Shown: piece after piece, positions 38,068 through 46,672 of the stretch
Layout: each line of letters starts with the position of its first letter
Position numbering within the stretch: the first letter of the stretch is position 1
Position numbers and translations under genes: made by a program
Origin: Rhodanobacteraceae bacterium ZG21-1
GTDB lineage: Bacteria > Pseudomonadota > Gammaproteobacteria > Xanthomonadales > Rhodanobacteraceae
Assembly: GCA_021390615.1 (NCBI GenBank)
Contig: JAJEJU010000025.1
Span: forward strand, 1,736,001-1,800,000
DNA length: 64,000 nucleotides
Reading direction: 5' to 3'
The notes under the pieces: generated by a model
What the model saw: the letters and a program-made list of their open reading frames with translations, nothing else
Told to the model about the DNA's origin: nothing
Database searches by the model: none

Positions 38068-38697
38068 TTATTCGATGCTGTCGGCCTGAGCCTCGATAAA
38101 ACGCCATACCTTCGACTCGAGCTCGGGAAAGGCGAACCAGCTCGCCTGCCAGGACGCCGACCGGCGCAGCGCGTCCGCATCGGCTTGCGCCTGCGCCCGC
38201 GTAGGCACCGGCACGGGAACGCGGCGGAATACGCCTTTCGACGCGCAGTCGGCCAGGTAGAGACGCGGCGGCTCCGCAAGGCCGGCCAGCATGTAGTCCG
38301 TGCCGAGCACGAAATACGAGCCGCCGGAATGCACCAGCGGGTAGAGCGGCCAGTCCTTCGGCGATAGATGCCCCTCGATCCCCGCCAGCACGCCGTAGGT
38401 CGGCGGCCGCTGCAGCTGTCCCGGCCTGGCGGGCCACAGGATCAGGCACATCCAGGCCACCCGCTGCGCGAGTCTGTCGTCGCCGAGAGGCGCTGACCGC
38501 CGCGGCGCACGCGTATCCGTGGAAGCCAGCGCATTCAGCTCGGTCAGGCTGGCCTGCTCGCCGATGCTGACGTAGTGATTGGCCGCACGCGCGATCATCG
38601 CCGCGTCGAATCGCTGGCTGCGGAACAGCTCGGGCGTCGCCGCATGGCCGGCGCCGCAAAAGCATGCCAGGCCCAGCCAGATTCCTATGCGCGTCAT
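38068..38697 (-). CDS. Secreted hypothetical protein
   Basis: 209 residues from the ATG at 38697. Signal peptide about 1-19 (GLACFCGAGHAAT). The mature part holds ANHYVSIGEQASLTELNALAS, GDDRLAQRVAWMCLILWPARPGQLQRPPTYG and SGGSYFVLGTDYMLAGLAEPPRLYLADCASKGVFRRVPVPVP. I do not recognise a family. Divergent from the DUF5690 gene across 256 bp. Confidence 0.7.
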   Translation of the reverse strand: MTRIGIWLGLACFCGAGHAATPELFRSQRFDAAMIARAANHYVSIGEQASLTELNALASTDTRAPRRSAPLGDDRLAQRVAWMCLILWPARPGQLQRPPTYGVLAGIEGHLSPKDWPLYPLVHSGGSYFVLGTDYMLAGLAEPPRLYLADCASKGVFRRVPVPVPTRAQAQADADALRRSASWQASWFAFPELESKVWRFIEAQADSIE

Positions 38698-38953
38698 GGC
38701 GTGCCTCGAAGCGGGTGACAGGCGCGGCCATTTTGTCGGCCCGGACGGGGCGTCGTCCATCGCCAGCAGGCCCAGGCGAACGCATTCTCACGGCATTTTG
38801 CGATCCAGCCGCACCGTCGAACGATGGCGCCCAGGCCATGCGGGCCGCACCGCCGCAGGCCGGCCGCAGCCGCTTCGCCAGGCCTACGCGGCATGGGCAG
38901 GCGCGGGTACCTGGCTAGACCCCGCCACGGCAGCGTCATCTGCCGCCCCCACC

Positions 38954-40279
38954 ATGCCGGCCACTTCCATCCGAGACTTTATCGTGCTCAGTGCCTGGCT
39001 CCGCCGCCCGCGCCATCCGCTCGTGACCAGCCTGGTCGCCGGCGCCGCGGCGTTTCTCGCCTATGCCTCGATGTACGCCTTCCGCAAGCCGTTCACTGCG
39101 GCGGCGTTCGAGGGGCTGCACTTCGCCGGGGTCGACTACAAGGTGTGGCTGGTCATCGCCCAGGTGCTGGGCTACATGCTGAGCAAGGTGCGCGGCATCA
39201 CCTGGATCGCGGAAATCCAGCGCGGCGCGCGGGCGCGGGTGCTGGCCGGGCTGATCGGCTTTTCCTGGGCCGCCCTGCTCGGCTTCGCGCTGGCGCCGGC
39301 GCCGTGGAATATCCCGTTCCTGTTTCTCAACGGCCTACCGCTGGGTATGGTGTGGGGGGTGATCTTCGGCTATCTGGAAGGCCGCCGCGGCACCGAGCTG
39401 ATGGGCGCCTGTATGTGCGCCAGCTTCATCGTGGCCTCCGGCGTGGTGAAGTCGGTAGGCATGTGGCTGATGACGCGGGTCGGCGTCAGCGAGTTCTGGA
39501 TGCCCTTCGTCACCGGCATGCTGTTCGTGCCGTTGTTGTGCCTGGCGGTGTGGATGCTGGAAAATCTGCCGGCGCCGGATGCCGCCGACATCGCCGCGCG
39601 CAGCCAGCGCACGCCGATGGATGCCGAGACCCGGCGCGCCTTCCTGGCCCGCTTCCTGCCCGGCATTGCGCTGATCGTGCTGGCCTACGTGGCGCTGACG
39701 GTGGCGCGCGATTTCCGCGACAACTTCGCTGCGGAAATCTGGAGCGACCTCGGCCACGGCGGCAGCGCCGCAGTGTTCAGCGAGACCGAGGTGCCGATCG
39801 CCATCGCCGTGCTCATCATCACCGCCTTCACCATGAGCGTGCGCGACAACCTGAAGGCGCTGATGCTCAATCACGTGCTGATCTTTTCCGGATTCAGCAT
39901 CGCCGTGCTGTCCACCTGGATGCACGACCACCGCCTGATCGATCCGGTGGGCTGGATCGGGGTGAGCGGCTTCGGCCTGTATCTCGCCTACGTGCCGTAC
40001 AACGCGACCTTCTTCGAACGCATGCTGGCCGCCTTCCGGGTCAGCGGCAACGTCGGCTTCATCATGTACATCGCCGACTCCAGCGGCTACATGGGCAGCG
40101 TGGCGGTGATCCTGGTGAAGGAATTCGCCGGCCTGCACCTGTCCTGGGCCTCGTTCTACGCCGGCACCGTGATGAGCCTGTCCGCCCTGGGCATGCTGGT
40201 GACCCTGGTCTCGGCGCTGTATTTCCGCGAGAAGGCGCGCCGATCGGTGGCACCGGCGGTGCTGGCCGCGGTGGCCTGA
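38954..40279 (+). CDS. DUF5690 family MFS-like transporter
   Basis: 441 residues from the ATG at 38954. About twelve membrane segments in an MFS layout. The N-terminus RHPLVTSLVAGAAAFLAYASMYAFRKPFTAAAFEG resembles sugar-phosphate antiporters (YAFRKPF motif), as does the FGYLEGRRGTELMGACMCASFIVASGVVKSVG region. Substrate unknown; by similarity to the organophosphate:phosphate antiporter group, a phosphorylated or organic anion is plausible. The end converges on pdxI, with a 6-bp stem (40292-40310) in the 34-bp gap. Confidence 0.8.
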   Translation: MPATSIRDFIVLSAWLRRPRHPLVTSLVAGAAAFLAYASMYAFRKPFTAAAFEGLHFAGVDYKVWLVIAQVLGYMLSKVRGITWIAEIQRGARARVLAGLIGFSWAALLGFALAPAPWNIPFLFLNGLPLGMVWGVIFGYLEGRRGTELMGACMCASFIVASGVVKSVGMWLMTRVGVSEFWMPFVTGMLFVPLLCLAVWMLENLPAPDAADIAARSQRTPMDAETRRAFLARFLPGIALIVLAYVALTVARDFRDNFAAEIWSDLGHGGSAAVFSETEVPIAIAVLIITAFTMSVRDNLKALMLNHVLIFSGFSIAVLSTWMHDHRLIDPVGWIGVSGFGLYLAYVPYNATFFERMLAAFRVSGNVGFIMYIADSSGYMGSVAVILVKEFAGLHLSWASFYAGTVMSLSALGMLVTLVSALYFREKARRSVAPAVLAAVA

Positions 40280-40313
40280 GCGGCCACCGCTTGCCGTGCC
40301 GGCGACGGCAGGT

Positions 40314-41189
40314 TCAGCCGTGCTTGGCTCCGATCCGATCCAGTTCGGCAAGCACCTCTGGAGCGAGCGCCAGATCGCTGGCCGCCAGGTTCTCTTTCAG
40401 ATGTCCCAGCGATGAAGTGCCGGGAATAAGCAGCATATTGGGCGCACGGGCGAGCAGCCATGCCAGCGCCACCTGCATCGGCGTCGCCTCGAGCCTGTGC
40501 GCCACCGCGGACAAGGTTTCCGACTGCAGCGGAGTGAAGCCGCCGAGCGGAAAGAACGGCACGTAGGCGATGCCCTGGCCGCCGAGCTCGTCGATCAGCG
40601 CGTCGTCAGCGCGGTGCGCGAGGTTGTAGTGGTTCTGCACGCAAACCACCTTGGCAATGCGCTGCGCCTGCGCCACCTGGGCCGAGGTGACGTTGCTGAG
40701 GCCGAGATGGCGGATCAGCCCCTGCCGCTGCAGCTCGGCCAGCGCGGTGAACTGCTGCTCGATCGATCCTTCGCTAGGCTCGTGGATATTGCCCATCACG
40801 CGCAGGTTCACCACGTCCAGCACGTCGGCGCCCAGGTTGCGCAGATTTTCGTGCACCGCGCGGGTCAGCTCGGCCGGGCTTTGCGCCGGGTTCCACGACG
40901 CGTCGTCGCCGCGCGTGGCACCTACCTTGGTCACGATCACCAGGTCTTGCACGTAGGGATGCAGGGCTTCGCGGATCAGCTGGTTGGTGATGTGCGGTCC
41001 GTAGAAATCGCTGGTGTCGATGTGGGTCACGCCGGCCGCCACCGCCTCGCGCAGCACCGCCAGGGCGGTGACGCGATCCTTCGGCGGACCGAACACGCCG
41101 GGGCCGGCAAGCTGCATGGCGCCGTAGCCCATGCGCGTGACGCGGCGATCGCCCAGCAGGAAAGACCCGGATTTGCTCAGATGGCTCAT
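40314..41189 (-). CDS. pdxI: Pyridoxal reductase (YdbC/PdxI-type aldo-keto reductase)
   Basis: 291 residues from the ATG at 41189 (GGAGAC upstream). It follows E. coli YdbC almost segment by segment: RMGYGAMQLAGPGVFGPPKDR, HIDTSDFYGPHITNQLIREAL, NLRNLGADVLDVVNLRV, CVQNHYNLAHRADDALID, YVPFFPLGGFTPLQS, WLLARAPNMLLIPGTSS. The catalytic Asp, Tyr and Lys are visible. The usual AKR His region reads NLRV, as in YdbC. YdbC/PdxI reduces pyridoxal to pyridoxine with NADPH, part of B6 salvage. Divergent from a LysR gene across 110 bp, its probable regulator. Confidence 0.88.
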   Translation of the reverse strand: MSHLSKSGSFLLGDRRVTRMGYGAMQLAGPGVFGPPKDRVTALAVLREAVAAGVTHIDTSDFYGPHITNQLIREALHPYVQDLVIVTKVGATRGDDASWNPAQSPAELTRAVHENLRNLGADVLDVVNLRVMGNIHEPSEGSIEQQFTALAELQRQGLIRHLGLSNVTSAQVAQAQRIAKVVCVQNHYNLAHRADDALIDELGGQGIAYVPFFPLGGFTPLQSETLSAVAHRLEATPMQVALAWLLARAPNMLLIPGTSSLGHLKENLAASDLALAPEVLAELDRIGAKHG

Positions 41190-41299
41190 GCGCTGTCTCC
41201 AGAAAAGTACGCGGGATTGGAAAACGGCGCGACTATAGGCATTGACTGGCTGCACGATAATCCGCTGGAATCGGCACGGGCCGTGCGGGTTATCGAACA

Positions 41300-42196
41300 A
41301 TGGCGACCGACCTGCAGGATCTCTTTGCGTTCCTGGCCGTGGCGCAGGCCAAGGGCTTCCGCGAAGCTTCGCGCACCAGCGGCAATTCGGCATCGAGCCT
41401 GAGCGAGGCGGTGCGGCGCCTGGAAACACGGCTGGGCGTACGCCTGCTCAACCGCAACACCCGCAGCGTGCTGCCGACCGAGGCGGGCATCCGCCTGCTC
41501 GAACGGCTGGTGCCGGCCCTGGGCGAAGTCGAGGCCGCGCTGGACGTGGTGAACAGTTTTCGCGATCGCCCGAGCGGGACGCTGCGCCTCAACGTGCCCG
41601 CCAACGCGGCCCGCCTGGTGCTGCCTTCGATCGTCGCGCCCTTCCTGGCGAGCTATCCCGAGATCAAGCTGGAAGTGATCGTGGAGGACGGCTTCGTCGA
41701 CATGCTGGCGGCCGGCTGCGACGCCGGCATCCGCTACGACGACAGGCTGGCGCAGGACATGATCGCGATCCCCATCGGCCCGCGCTTTCAGCGCTTTGCC
41801 ACCGCCGCGTCACCGGGCTATCTAAACGCCAGAGGACGGCCGCAACACCCGCGCGAGCTGCTCGGGCATGCCTGCCTGCGCGGGCAGTTCGCCGGCGGCG
41901 CCGTGCCCACCTGGGAGTTCGAGCGCGACGGCGAGGTCGTGCGCATCGATCCGGCCGGGCCGCTGCTCGTGCGGCCAGCCGCGGCGGTGGACCTGGTGGT
42001 CGAAGGCGCGATCGCCGGCCTCGGCGTGGTGCATCTGTTCGAAGACTGGCTGCAGCCCCATCTGGAAAGCGGCGCGCTGGAACCGCTGCTGCAGCCGTGG
42101 TGGCAGCGCTTTGCCGGACCGTTCCTCTACTACCCCGGACGACGCCACCTGCCGGCGCCGCTGCGGGCCTTCGTCGACTTCGTGCGATCGCGCTGA
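41300..42196 (+). CDS. LysR-family transcriptional regulator
   Basis: 298 residues. Winged helix-turn-helix at about 1-60 (LQDLFAFLAVAQAKGFREASRTSGNSASSLSEAVRRLETRLGVRLLNRNTRSVLPTEAG). The LysR substrate-binding domain (about 90-295) has GTLRLNVPANAARLVLPSIVAPFLASYPEIKLEVIVEDGFVDMLAAGCDAGIRY, typical of the CrgA/AaeR-like group. The divergent pdxI gene is the obvious target. Effector unknown. Confidence 0.9.
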   Translation: MATDLQDLFAFLAVAQAKGFREASRTSGNSASSLSEAVRRLETRLGVRLLNRNTRSVLPTEAGIRLLERLVPALGEVEAALDVVNSFRDRPSGTLRLNVPANAARLVLPSIVAPFLASYPEIKLEVIVEDGFVDMLAAGCDAGIRYDDRLAQDMIAIPIGPRFQRFATAASPGYLNARGRPQHPRELLGHACLRGQFAGGAVPTWEFERDGEVVRIDPAGPLLVRPAAAVDLVVEGAIAGLGVVHLFEDWLQPHLESGALEPLLQPWWQRFAGPFLYYPGRRHLPAPLRAFVDFVRSR

Positions 42197-42595
42197 GCGC
42201 GGCAGCGTCGGCCGTCGTACAGGCATCCCCGCTATGCGGATCATCAGACAACGCGCGGGCGGCGCGGCGTGCTCAGGCGAACGTAGAGACCGCCTCGCCT
42301 CCATGCCCGGCGCGAAGCGCTTCCAACCGCTTCGCACCGGCCTCGGCGCTACAGCGACCATGGCGGATCAGCATGCCGTCGGCGCCGCCGGATAGGCTGC
42401 CGCGCGAGTCGGCCGCCGCGCGACGTCGACCTCGCAAGCTGCGAACCGCCTACGGTGGCGACGGGTGACGGTGGGTGGGCAAGCCGCCTATCGACATGCC
42501 GACCGTCGCCATGGATGACGGGCCCGATCGGCGCGAACTGGCTTAAGGCGACGGCGCGGCAGCAGACCGAAGCGGCTCGACGGCACTCGCCATGC
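42197..42595. other. Intergenic, no gene seen
   Basis: 399 bp after the LysR gene to the stop of the PH-like membrane protein. No gene, repeat or clear terminator. Confidence 0.5.
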
Positions 42596-43147
42596 TCACG
42601 ACCATTTGCCCCACATGTCCCGATGGCGATACACCACGCCGTACGGACGCGCCCTGCTCCTCACCACGGCGCTCAGGCCCTGATAATCGAAGCTCGAGGT
42701 CGCGCTGAGCAGTCGCCTGTGCCGCGCGTCGTAGAGCTCGAGCAGCGATCCGCTCCTGGGACCGCCATCCTTCAAAACCACTTCCTTGATGTCCCGATAG
42801 GGAATCGATCGATGCGTGCCGACGCCTCGGATCAACAAGGCGTCATCGGTGGCGATGATCCGATAGGCGTTGCAGTAAAGGTAGATAGCGGCCGGCATCG
42901 CCAGCATCAGCCATCCGCTGGCAAAGAACAGCACGCCGGGCAGACTGTCCAAGGGTATCGACGCGGTCTTCCACAACAGGCTGCACAGCACGGCCAGCCC
43001 GAGCACCAGCCCCACCGACAGGACTTTCGAGGTCTGGTAGCGATAGACGGCCTGGCCGGGATCGAGCGAGTCGGAGGGACTTTTGCTCAAGGCCATCCAC
43101 AGCGCCATCGCCACGCCGCTCGCCAGGTAGCTGAGCTCAGCCCACAT
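42596..43147 (-). CDS. PH-like-domain membrane protein, hypothetical
   Basis: 183 residues from the ATG at 43147 (GAGGAAGG upstream). Membrane segments at about 5-18, 41-60 and 70-92. The C-terminal cytosolic part (YRIIATDDALLIRGVGTHRSIPYRDIKEVVLKDGG) has the bacterial PH-like pattern, where the IPYRDIKEV strand is characteristic. Function unknown. No close neighbour: 430 bp of apparently empty DNA separates it from phnN. Confidence 0.75.
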   Translation of the reverse strand: MWAELSYLASGVAMALWMALSKSPSDSLDPGQAVYRYQTSKVLSVGLVLGLAVLCSLLWKTASIPLDSLPGVLFFASGWLMLAMPAAIYLYCNAYRIIATDDALLIRGVGTHRSIPYRDIKEVVLKDGGPRSGSLLELYDARHRRLLSATSSFDYQGLSAVVRSRARPYGVVYRHRDMWGKWS

Positions 43148-43577
43148 CAACCTTCCTCATGCGGAACCGGAACCGTCCTGCCCAGGGTAGGAAACGCACT
43201 GGCGCAGTCTGCCGCCGATACCGGCCGCAGGCAATCGAGGCAGGCGAGCTGCGCCGCAGCCCGGACACGCCGGCGCAAGCCGAGCTGCGCGTCGGCGTCC
43301 GGCCCGGGCCCGATCCGCTTCGGCCTACCTATCGGCTGGCGCGAGCGGCGCCCGAACGCCGCGGCAGGCAGCTGGGCCCGGTCGCGATATGCCACACCTC
43401 GCGACGGCTGCCGTCGACGAGCACCGCGCCGGGTTAGGCGAAGCGACCGTCGCTGTGAACCAACCATGCTCCGATGGCCCCGGGCTGGCCTACGCACTGC
43501 CCAGTCACCGCACGATGCCGCTGCTCGCTCGCATAATTTGAACAGCCACACGCAACCGCGCCGCATGCCTCCACGCC
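43148..43577. other. Intergenic, no gene seen
   Basis: 430 bp between phnN and the PH-like gene. Open frames on both strands are arginine-rich and lack ribosome sites. Confidence 0.5.
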
Positions 43578-44123
43578 TCAATGGCCGGCGCGGATCGCTT
43601 CCAGCAGCTTCGCACCGGCTTCGGCCAGGCAGCCGTCGTTGTGGATCACCATGCTGTCCGTCGGCGCCGGATAGTTTTCCGCACGCGCCAGCCGCTGTGC
43701 GATGTCCGCCTCGGTCTCGCGCCCGCGCGCCGACAGGCGCCCGGCGATCGCCTGCGCGCTGGCGGTGATCAGCACCGGCTGCAGCGCCGGGAAGCGCGCG
43801 CTGGCCAGGTCGAAGGCAGCGCGCGAGCCGTTCACCAGCACGTCGGCGCCGCGCGCCAGCCAGTGGCCTACCTCGCTGCCGATGCCGTAGTGCAGTCCGT
43901 GCGCCTGCCACACCAGCACGAACAGGCCGCGCTGCTCGCGCGATTGAAATTCCGCCTCACTGAGCGCCACGTGGTTTTCGCCGCCGGCGTGGGCAGGGCG
44001 GGTGATGTAGCGGTGTGCGCACAGCACGCCGTGGCTGGCGCCGTGTTCGCGCACCCATCCCAGCACGCTGTCCTTGCCGGCGCCGGACGGACCCATCACG
44101 TAATACAGGCGGCCCGCGCTCAT
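43578..44123 (-). CDS. phnN: Ribose 1,5-bisphosphate phosphokinase PhnN
   Basis: 181 residues from the ATG at 44123, which overlaps the DUF1045 stop as ATGA. P-loop GPSGAGKD (11-18) begins a guanylate-kinase-like fold. RYITRPAHAGGENHVALSEAEF is the PhnN/Gmk nucleotide-acceptor segment and FVLVWQAHGLHYGIG is PhnN-specific. It phosphorylates ribose 1,5-bisphosphate to PRPP with ATP, the last step of C-P lyase ribosyl recovery. It is the third gene of the leftward phnF-DUF1045-phnN unit. Confidence 0.94.
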   Translation of the reverse strand: MSAGRLYYVMGPSGAGKDSVLGWVREHGASHGVLCAHRYITRPAHAGGENHVALSEAEFQSREQRGLFVLVWQAHGLHYGIGSEVGHWLARGADVLVNGSRAAFDLASARFPALQPVLITASAQAIAGRLSARGRETEADIAQRLARAENYPAPTDSMVIHNDGCLAEAGAKLLEAIRAGH

Positions 44124-44776
44124 GCGACGGCTCCGGCGCGCAACAGAATCCGCTCGATGATTTCGAAGGCGGCGCCCGGCTCCGCCTCGCGGCAAAGACT
44201 CAGCGCATCGATGCGCGCCGACACTTCGGTGCCAAGGCGCGGCGCCAGCCAGGCATGCAGCGCAGCCTGTTCGACCTCGTCCGTCGGCGCGGCCAGGGTC
44301 ATGTGGAAACGGTAGCGATCCAGCACGAAGGGGTAGCCGTACTGGCGCAGCAGGGCCAGCTCGACGCCGTCGAGGCCGGCCGAACGGCGCTGCAGCTCGG
44401 CGCGTTCCAGCGGCGCGCGCAGGGGATTCAGGCGGCGCACGCACTGCGCAGCCAGGGTACGCACCGCGGCTTCGTCGACGGCCGGGCGCAAGGCCAGGAA
44501 GCCGGCCAGGTTGTCCAGCCGCAGCGGCAGCTCGAAGGCAGCGAAGCGCGCCGCCAGCTCGACCAGGGCCTGTCGCAGTTCGTCGTAGGCGATGCCCGCC
44601 GCCAGCGCGCCGGGCGCACTCAGGGTGGCGTGCCAGCCGTAGCGCCGCACGTCGGCCAACAAGGCCTGCATGCGCGCGGGCGCGATGCCTGGCACGGTCT
44701 CGGTGGCCAGCCACTCGCGCCCGAAGGTATCCAGCGCGCTGCCCGCGGCGGGGCAGAAATACACGGCGTAGCGCAT
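44120..44776 (-). CDS. DUF1045 2H-phosphoesterase-like phosphonate protein
   Basis: 218 residues; its start shares one base with the phnF stop (TGATG) and its stop overlaps phnN by 4 bp. Two HxTL motifs, HATL (His49) and HMTL (His158), are spaced as in 2H phosphoesterases, which open cyclic phosphodiesters. The opening MRYAVYFCPAAGSALDTFGREWLG-like pattern is typical of phn-linked DUF1045 proteins. No phnP is present in the window. 2H enzymes are known to open ADP-ribose 1'',2''-cyclic phosphate, chemically close to the PhnP substrate ribose 1,2-cyclic phosphate 5-phosphate. I infer this protein fills the PhnP step. Confidence 0.85.
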   Translation of the reverse strand: MRYAVYFCPAAGSALDTFGREWLATETVPGIAPARMQALLADVRRYGWHATLSAPGALAAGIAYDELRQALVELAARFAAFELPLRLDNLAGFLALRPAVDEAAVRTLAAQCVRRLNPLRAPLERAELQRRSAGLDGVELALLRQYGYPFVLDRYRFHMTLAAPTDEVEQAALHAWLAPRLGTEVSARIDALSLCREAEPGAAFEIIERILLRAGAVA

Positions 44777-45507
44777 CAGGGCTCCGCCATCAGCACGAGT
44801 TGCACCCAGTCGCCGGAGAAGCGGGTGATGCCGTATTGCACCGGCACCCCGCGCAGGTCGGCGTTGATCGATTGCACGTAGAGGATGGGCCGGCTGGCCG
44901 GCTGCTTCATCAGGCGCGCGGTGGTGGCGTCGGGCAGGCGCGCGGAGACGCGGGTGAAGCGCCGCTCGTAGTCGGTCACGCCCAGCTCGTTCAAGGTGCG
45001 GGTCACCGACAGCAGGCGCCGGTAGACCGCCGGCAGGCTGGGAAAGCGCGCCGCCGGAAAGTAAGCCGTGCTGTAGTCGACGATATGGCCGTCCGCACGG
45101 CTGATGGTCTCGACGCGGTACACGTATTCGTGGCGGTCCAGCCCCAGCGCCTGCGCCACCTTGGGCGGCGCGGTCTCGCGCGCGTCCTCGAGGAATTCGA
45201 GGTCGGCCTCAACGTTGAGGTTGTGCATGTTCTGGGTGAAGCGGGTGCGCCGGCTGATCGGATAGTCCAGCGTCTGCTCCTGCACGAAGCTGCCGCGCCC
45301 CTGCTCGGTGCGCACCAGGTTGCGCTGCTCCAGCGCGGCGATGGCGCGGCGCACGGTGTGCCGGTTCACGTCGAAGCGCGCCGCCAGCTCCTGCGCCGAC
45401 GGCAGCTGCTCGCCCTGGCGCAGCTGGCCACGGATGATCTCGCCGGCCAGGATCGCGCTGATCTGACTCCAGATCGCCGCGCCGCGTCCGCGTTCGATTT
45501 CGCTCAT
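44776..45507 (-). CDS. phnF: Phosphonate operon regulator PhnF (GntR/HutC family)
   Basis: 243 residues. Winged helix-turn-helix at about 10-75 (AAIWSQISAILAGEIIRGQLRQGEQLPSAQELAARFDVNRHTVRRAIAALEQRNLVRTEQGRGSFV). A UTRA/HutC ligand domain follows (about 95-243), with DYPISRRTRFTQNMHNLNVEADLEFLEDA and VYRVETISRADGHIVDYSTAYFPAARFPSL. It represses phn genes until phosphonate or a phosphate-starvation signal appears. It is divergent from phnG across 134 bp containing a perfect palindrome that is its likely operator. Confidence 0.93.
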   Translation of the reverse strand: MSEIERGRGAAIWSQISAILAGEIIRGQLRQGEQLPSAQELAARFDVNRHTVRRAIAALEQRNLVRTEQGRGSFVQEQTLDYPISRRTRFTQNMHNLNVEADLEFLEDARETAPPKVAQALGLDRHEYVYRVETISRADGHIVDYSTAYFPAARFPSLPAVYRRLLSVTRTLNELGVTDYERRFTRVSARLPDATTARLMKQPASRPILYVQSINADLRGVPVQYGITRFSGDWVQLVLMAEP

Positions 45508-45599
45508 ACCTGTTCCTCAACCTGTCTATTCGCCGTCATGGCAACGGCACGCCGGGCTGCTGGAATGCCTGCACGGGTCGCTTCCCCTGCGTCCCGCCC

Positions 45600-45617
45600 T
45601 GTCTAGATAACTAGACA
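45600..45617. promoter_or_regulatory. Putative PhnF operator TGTCTAG-ATAA-CTAGACA
   Basis: Perfect 7-bp inverted repeat with a 4-bp centre, ending 24 bp before the phnG ATG and 93 bp before phnF. The TCTAGA core fits HutC-subfamily operators (consensus near GTNTAGAC). A further half-site TGTCTA lies at 45523-45528, close to phnF, and may serve autoregulation. Confidence 0.72.
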
Positions 45618-45641
45618 TTTGTGACAAGCCTAGGAAGACCC

Positions 45642-46088
45642 ATGGACACCTCCCCCCACTTGGCGCGCGCCGGCTGGATGTCGCTGCTGGCGCAGGCCGA
45701 TCCGGCCGAGCTGGCCGCAGCGATGGACGGCTTCGCACCGCCCGCCGACGCGGCCTGGCTGCGCCCCGCGCAGACCGGCCTGTACATGCTGCGCGGACGC
45801 ATCGGCGGCAGCGGCGCGCCGTTCAACCTCGGCGAGGTCACGGTGACCCGCTGCAGCGTGCAGGCCGGCGGCCACATCGGCCACGCCTGGGTGCGCGGCA
45901 GCGATCCGCGCCACGCCGAGCTGGCCGCGCTGGCCGATGCGATGCTGCAGGATGCGCAGCGCCACGATGCGCTGCAGGCACAGCTGCTCGCGCCGCTGGC
46001 GGCTGCGCTGGACGCCAAGCGCGACAGCGCCAGCCGCAAGGCCGCGGCGAGCAAGGTGGAATTCTTCACCGTGGTGAGGGGCGAGTGA
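45642..46088 (+). CDS. phnG: C-P lyase subunit PhnG
   Basis: 148 residues from the ATG at 45642 (AGGAAG upstream). PhnG pattern: RAGWMSLLAQADPAEL, LRPAQTGLYMLRGRIGGSGAPFNLGEVTVTRCSVQ, HIGHAWVRGSDPRHAELAALADAMLQ. PhnG with PhnH, PhnI and PhnJ forms the C-P lyase core complex. PhnG and PhnI are needed for coupling phosphonate to ATP. First gene of the rightward operon; its stop shares one base with the phnH start. Confidence 0.94.
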   Translation: MDTSPHLARAGWMSLLAQADPAELAAAMDGFAPPADAAWLRPAQTGLYMLRGRIGGSGAPFNLGEVTVTRCSVQAGGHIGHAWVRGSDPRHAELAALADAMLQDAQRHDALQAQLLAPLAAALDAKRDSASRKAAASKVEFFTVVRGE

Positions 46089-46672
46089 TGCTGGCCGCGT
46101 TCGCCGACCCAGTGTTCGACAGCCAGCGTACTTTCCGCGAGCTGCTGCAGGCGATGGCCCGCCCGGCCGCGCCGCGTCCGCTGCCGGTGCTGCCGCCGGC
46201 GCCCGCCCCGGTGGCGCCGGCGGCGATGGCGATCCTGCTGACCCTGTGCGACGCCACCACCTCGGTCTGGCTGCAGCAGCCGTCCGACGAGGCAGTGCGC
46301 CATCTGCGCTTCCATGCCGGCCTGCGCCTGGCGGACGAGCCGCAGGCGGCGGATTTCGCCCTGATCAGCGAGCCCGCCGCGATGCCGCCGCTGCAGCGCT
46401 TCGGCGCCGGCGACCTGCGCTATCCGGACCGCTCGGCCAGCCTGATCGTGCAGGTCGACGGCTTCCGCAGCGGCGCCGAGGCAGACCGTCTGCGCTTCGC
46501 CGGCCCCGGCCTGCGCGAGCCCGTCGCGCTGGCGATCGACGGCCTGCCGGCGGATTTCTGGCAGCAGCGCGCCGCGCTGAGCGCGCGGCTGCCGCTGGGC
46601 ATCGACCTGTTCTTCGTCGCCGCGCAGCAGGTGCTCGCACTGCCGCGCACCACCCGACTGCTGGAGACTTGA
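46088..46672 (+). CDS. phnH: C-P lyase subunit PhnH
   Basis: 194 residues from the ATG at 46088 (a GTG three bases earlier is possible). PhnH features: AFADPVFDSQRTFRELLQAMARPAAP, then LTLCDATTSVWLQ, HTG-type region RFHAGLRLADEPQAADFALIS, and FRSGAEADRLRFAGPGL... LPLGIDLFFVAAQQVLALPRTTR. PhnH is the PLP-fold-like scaffold subunit of the core complex. It ends exactly where phnI begins (TGA then ATG). Confidence 0.94.
   Translation: MLAAFADPVFDSQRTFRELLQAMARPAAPRPLPVLPPAPAPVAPAAMAILLTLCDATTSVWLQQPSDEAVRHLRFHAGLRLADEPQAADFALISEPAAMPPLQRFGAGDLRYPDRSASLIVQVDGFRSGAEADRLRFAGPGLREPVALAIDGLPADFWQQRAALSARLPLGIDLFFVAAQQVLALPRTTRLLET

Noticed and set aside
38915-38920. CTAGAC before DUF5690 as a PhnF site
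   Set aside because: Single hexamer without the second half or the trailing A; likely chance and useful as a measure of background.
40292-40310. TGCCGT/ACGGCA stem between DUF5690 and pdxI as a bidirectional terminator
   Set aside because: Only 6 bp and no T-run on either side.
43159-43437. Rightward ORF in the gap before phnN
   Set aside because: Arginine/proline-rich, no ribosome site, no family resemblance.
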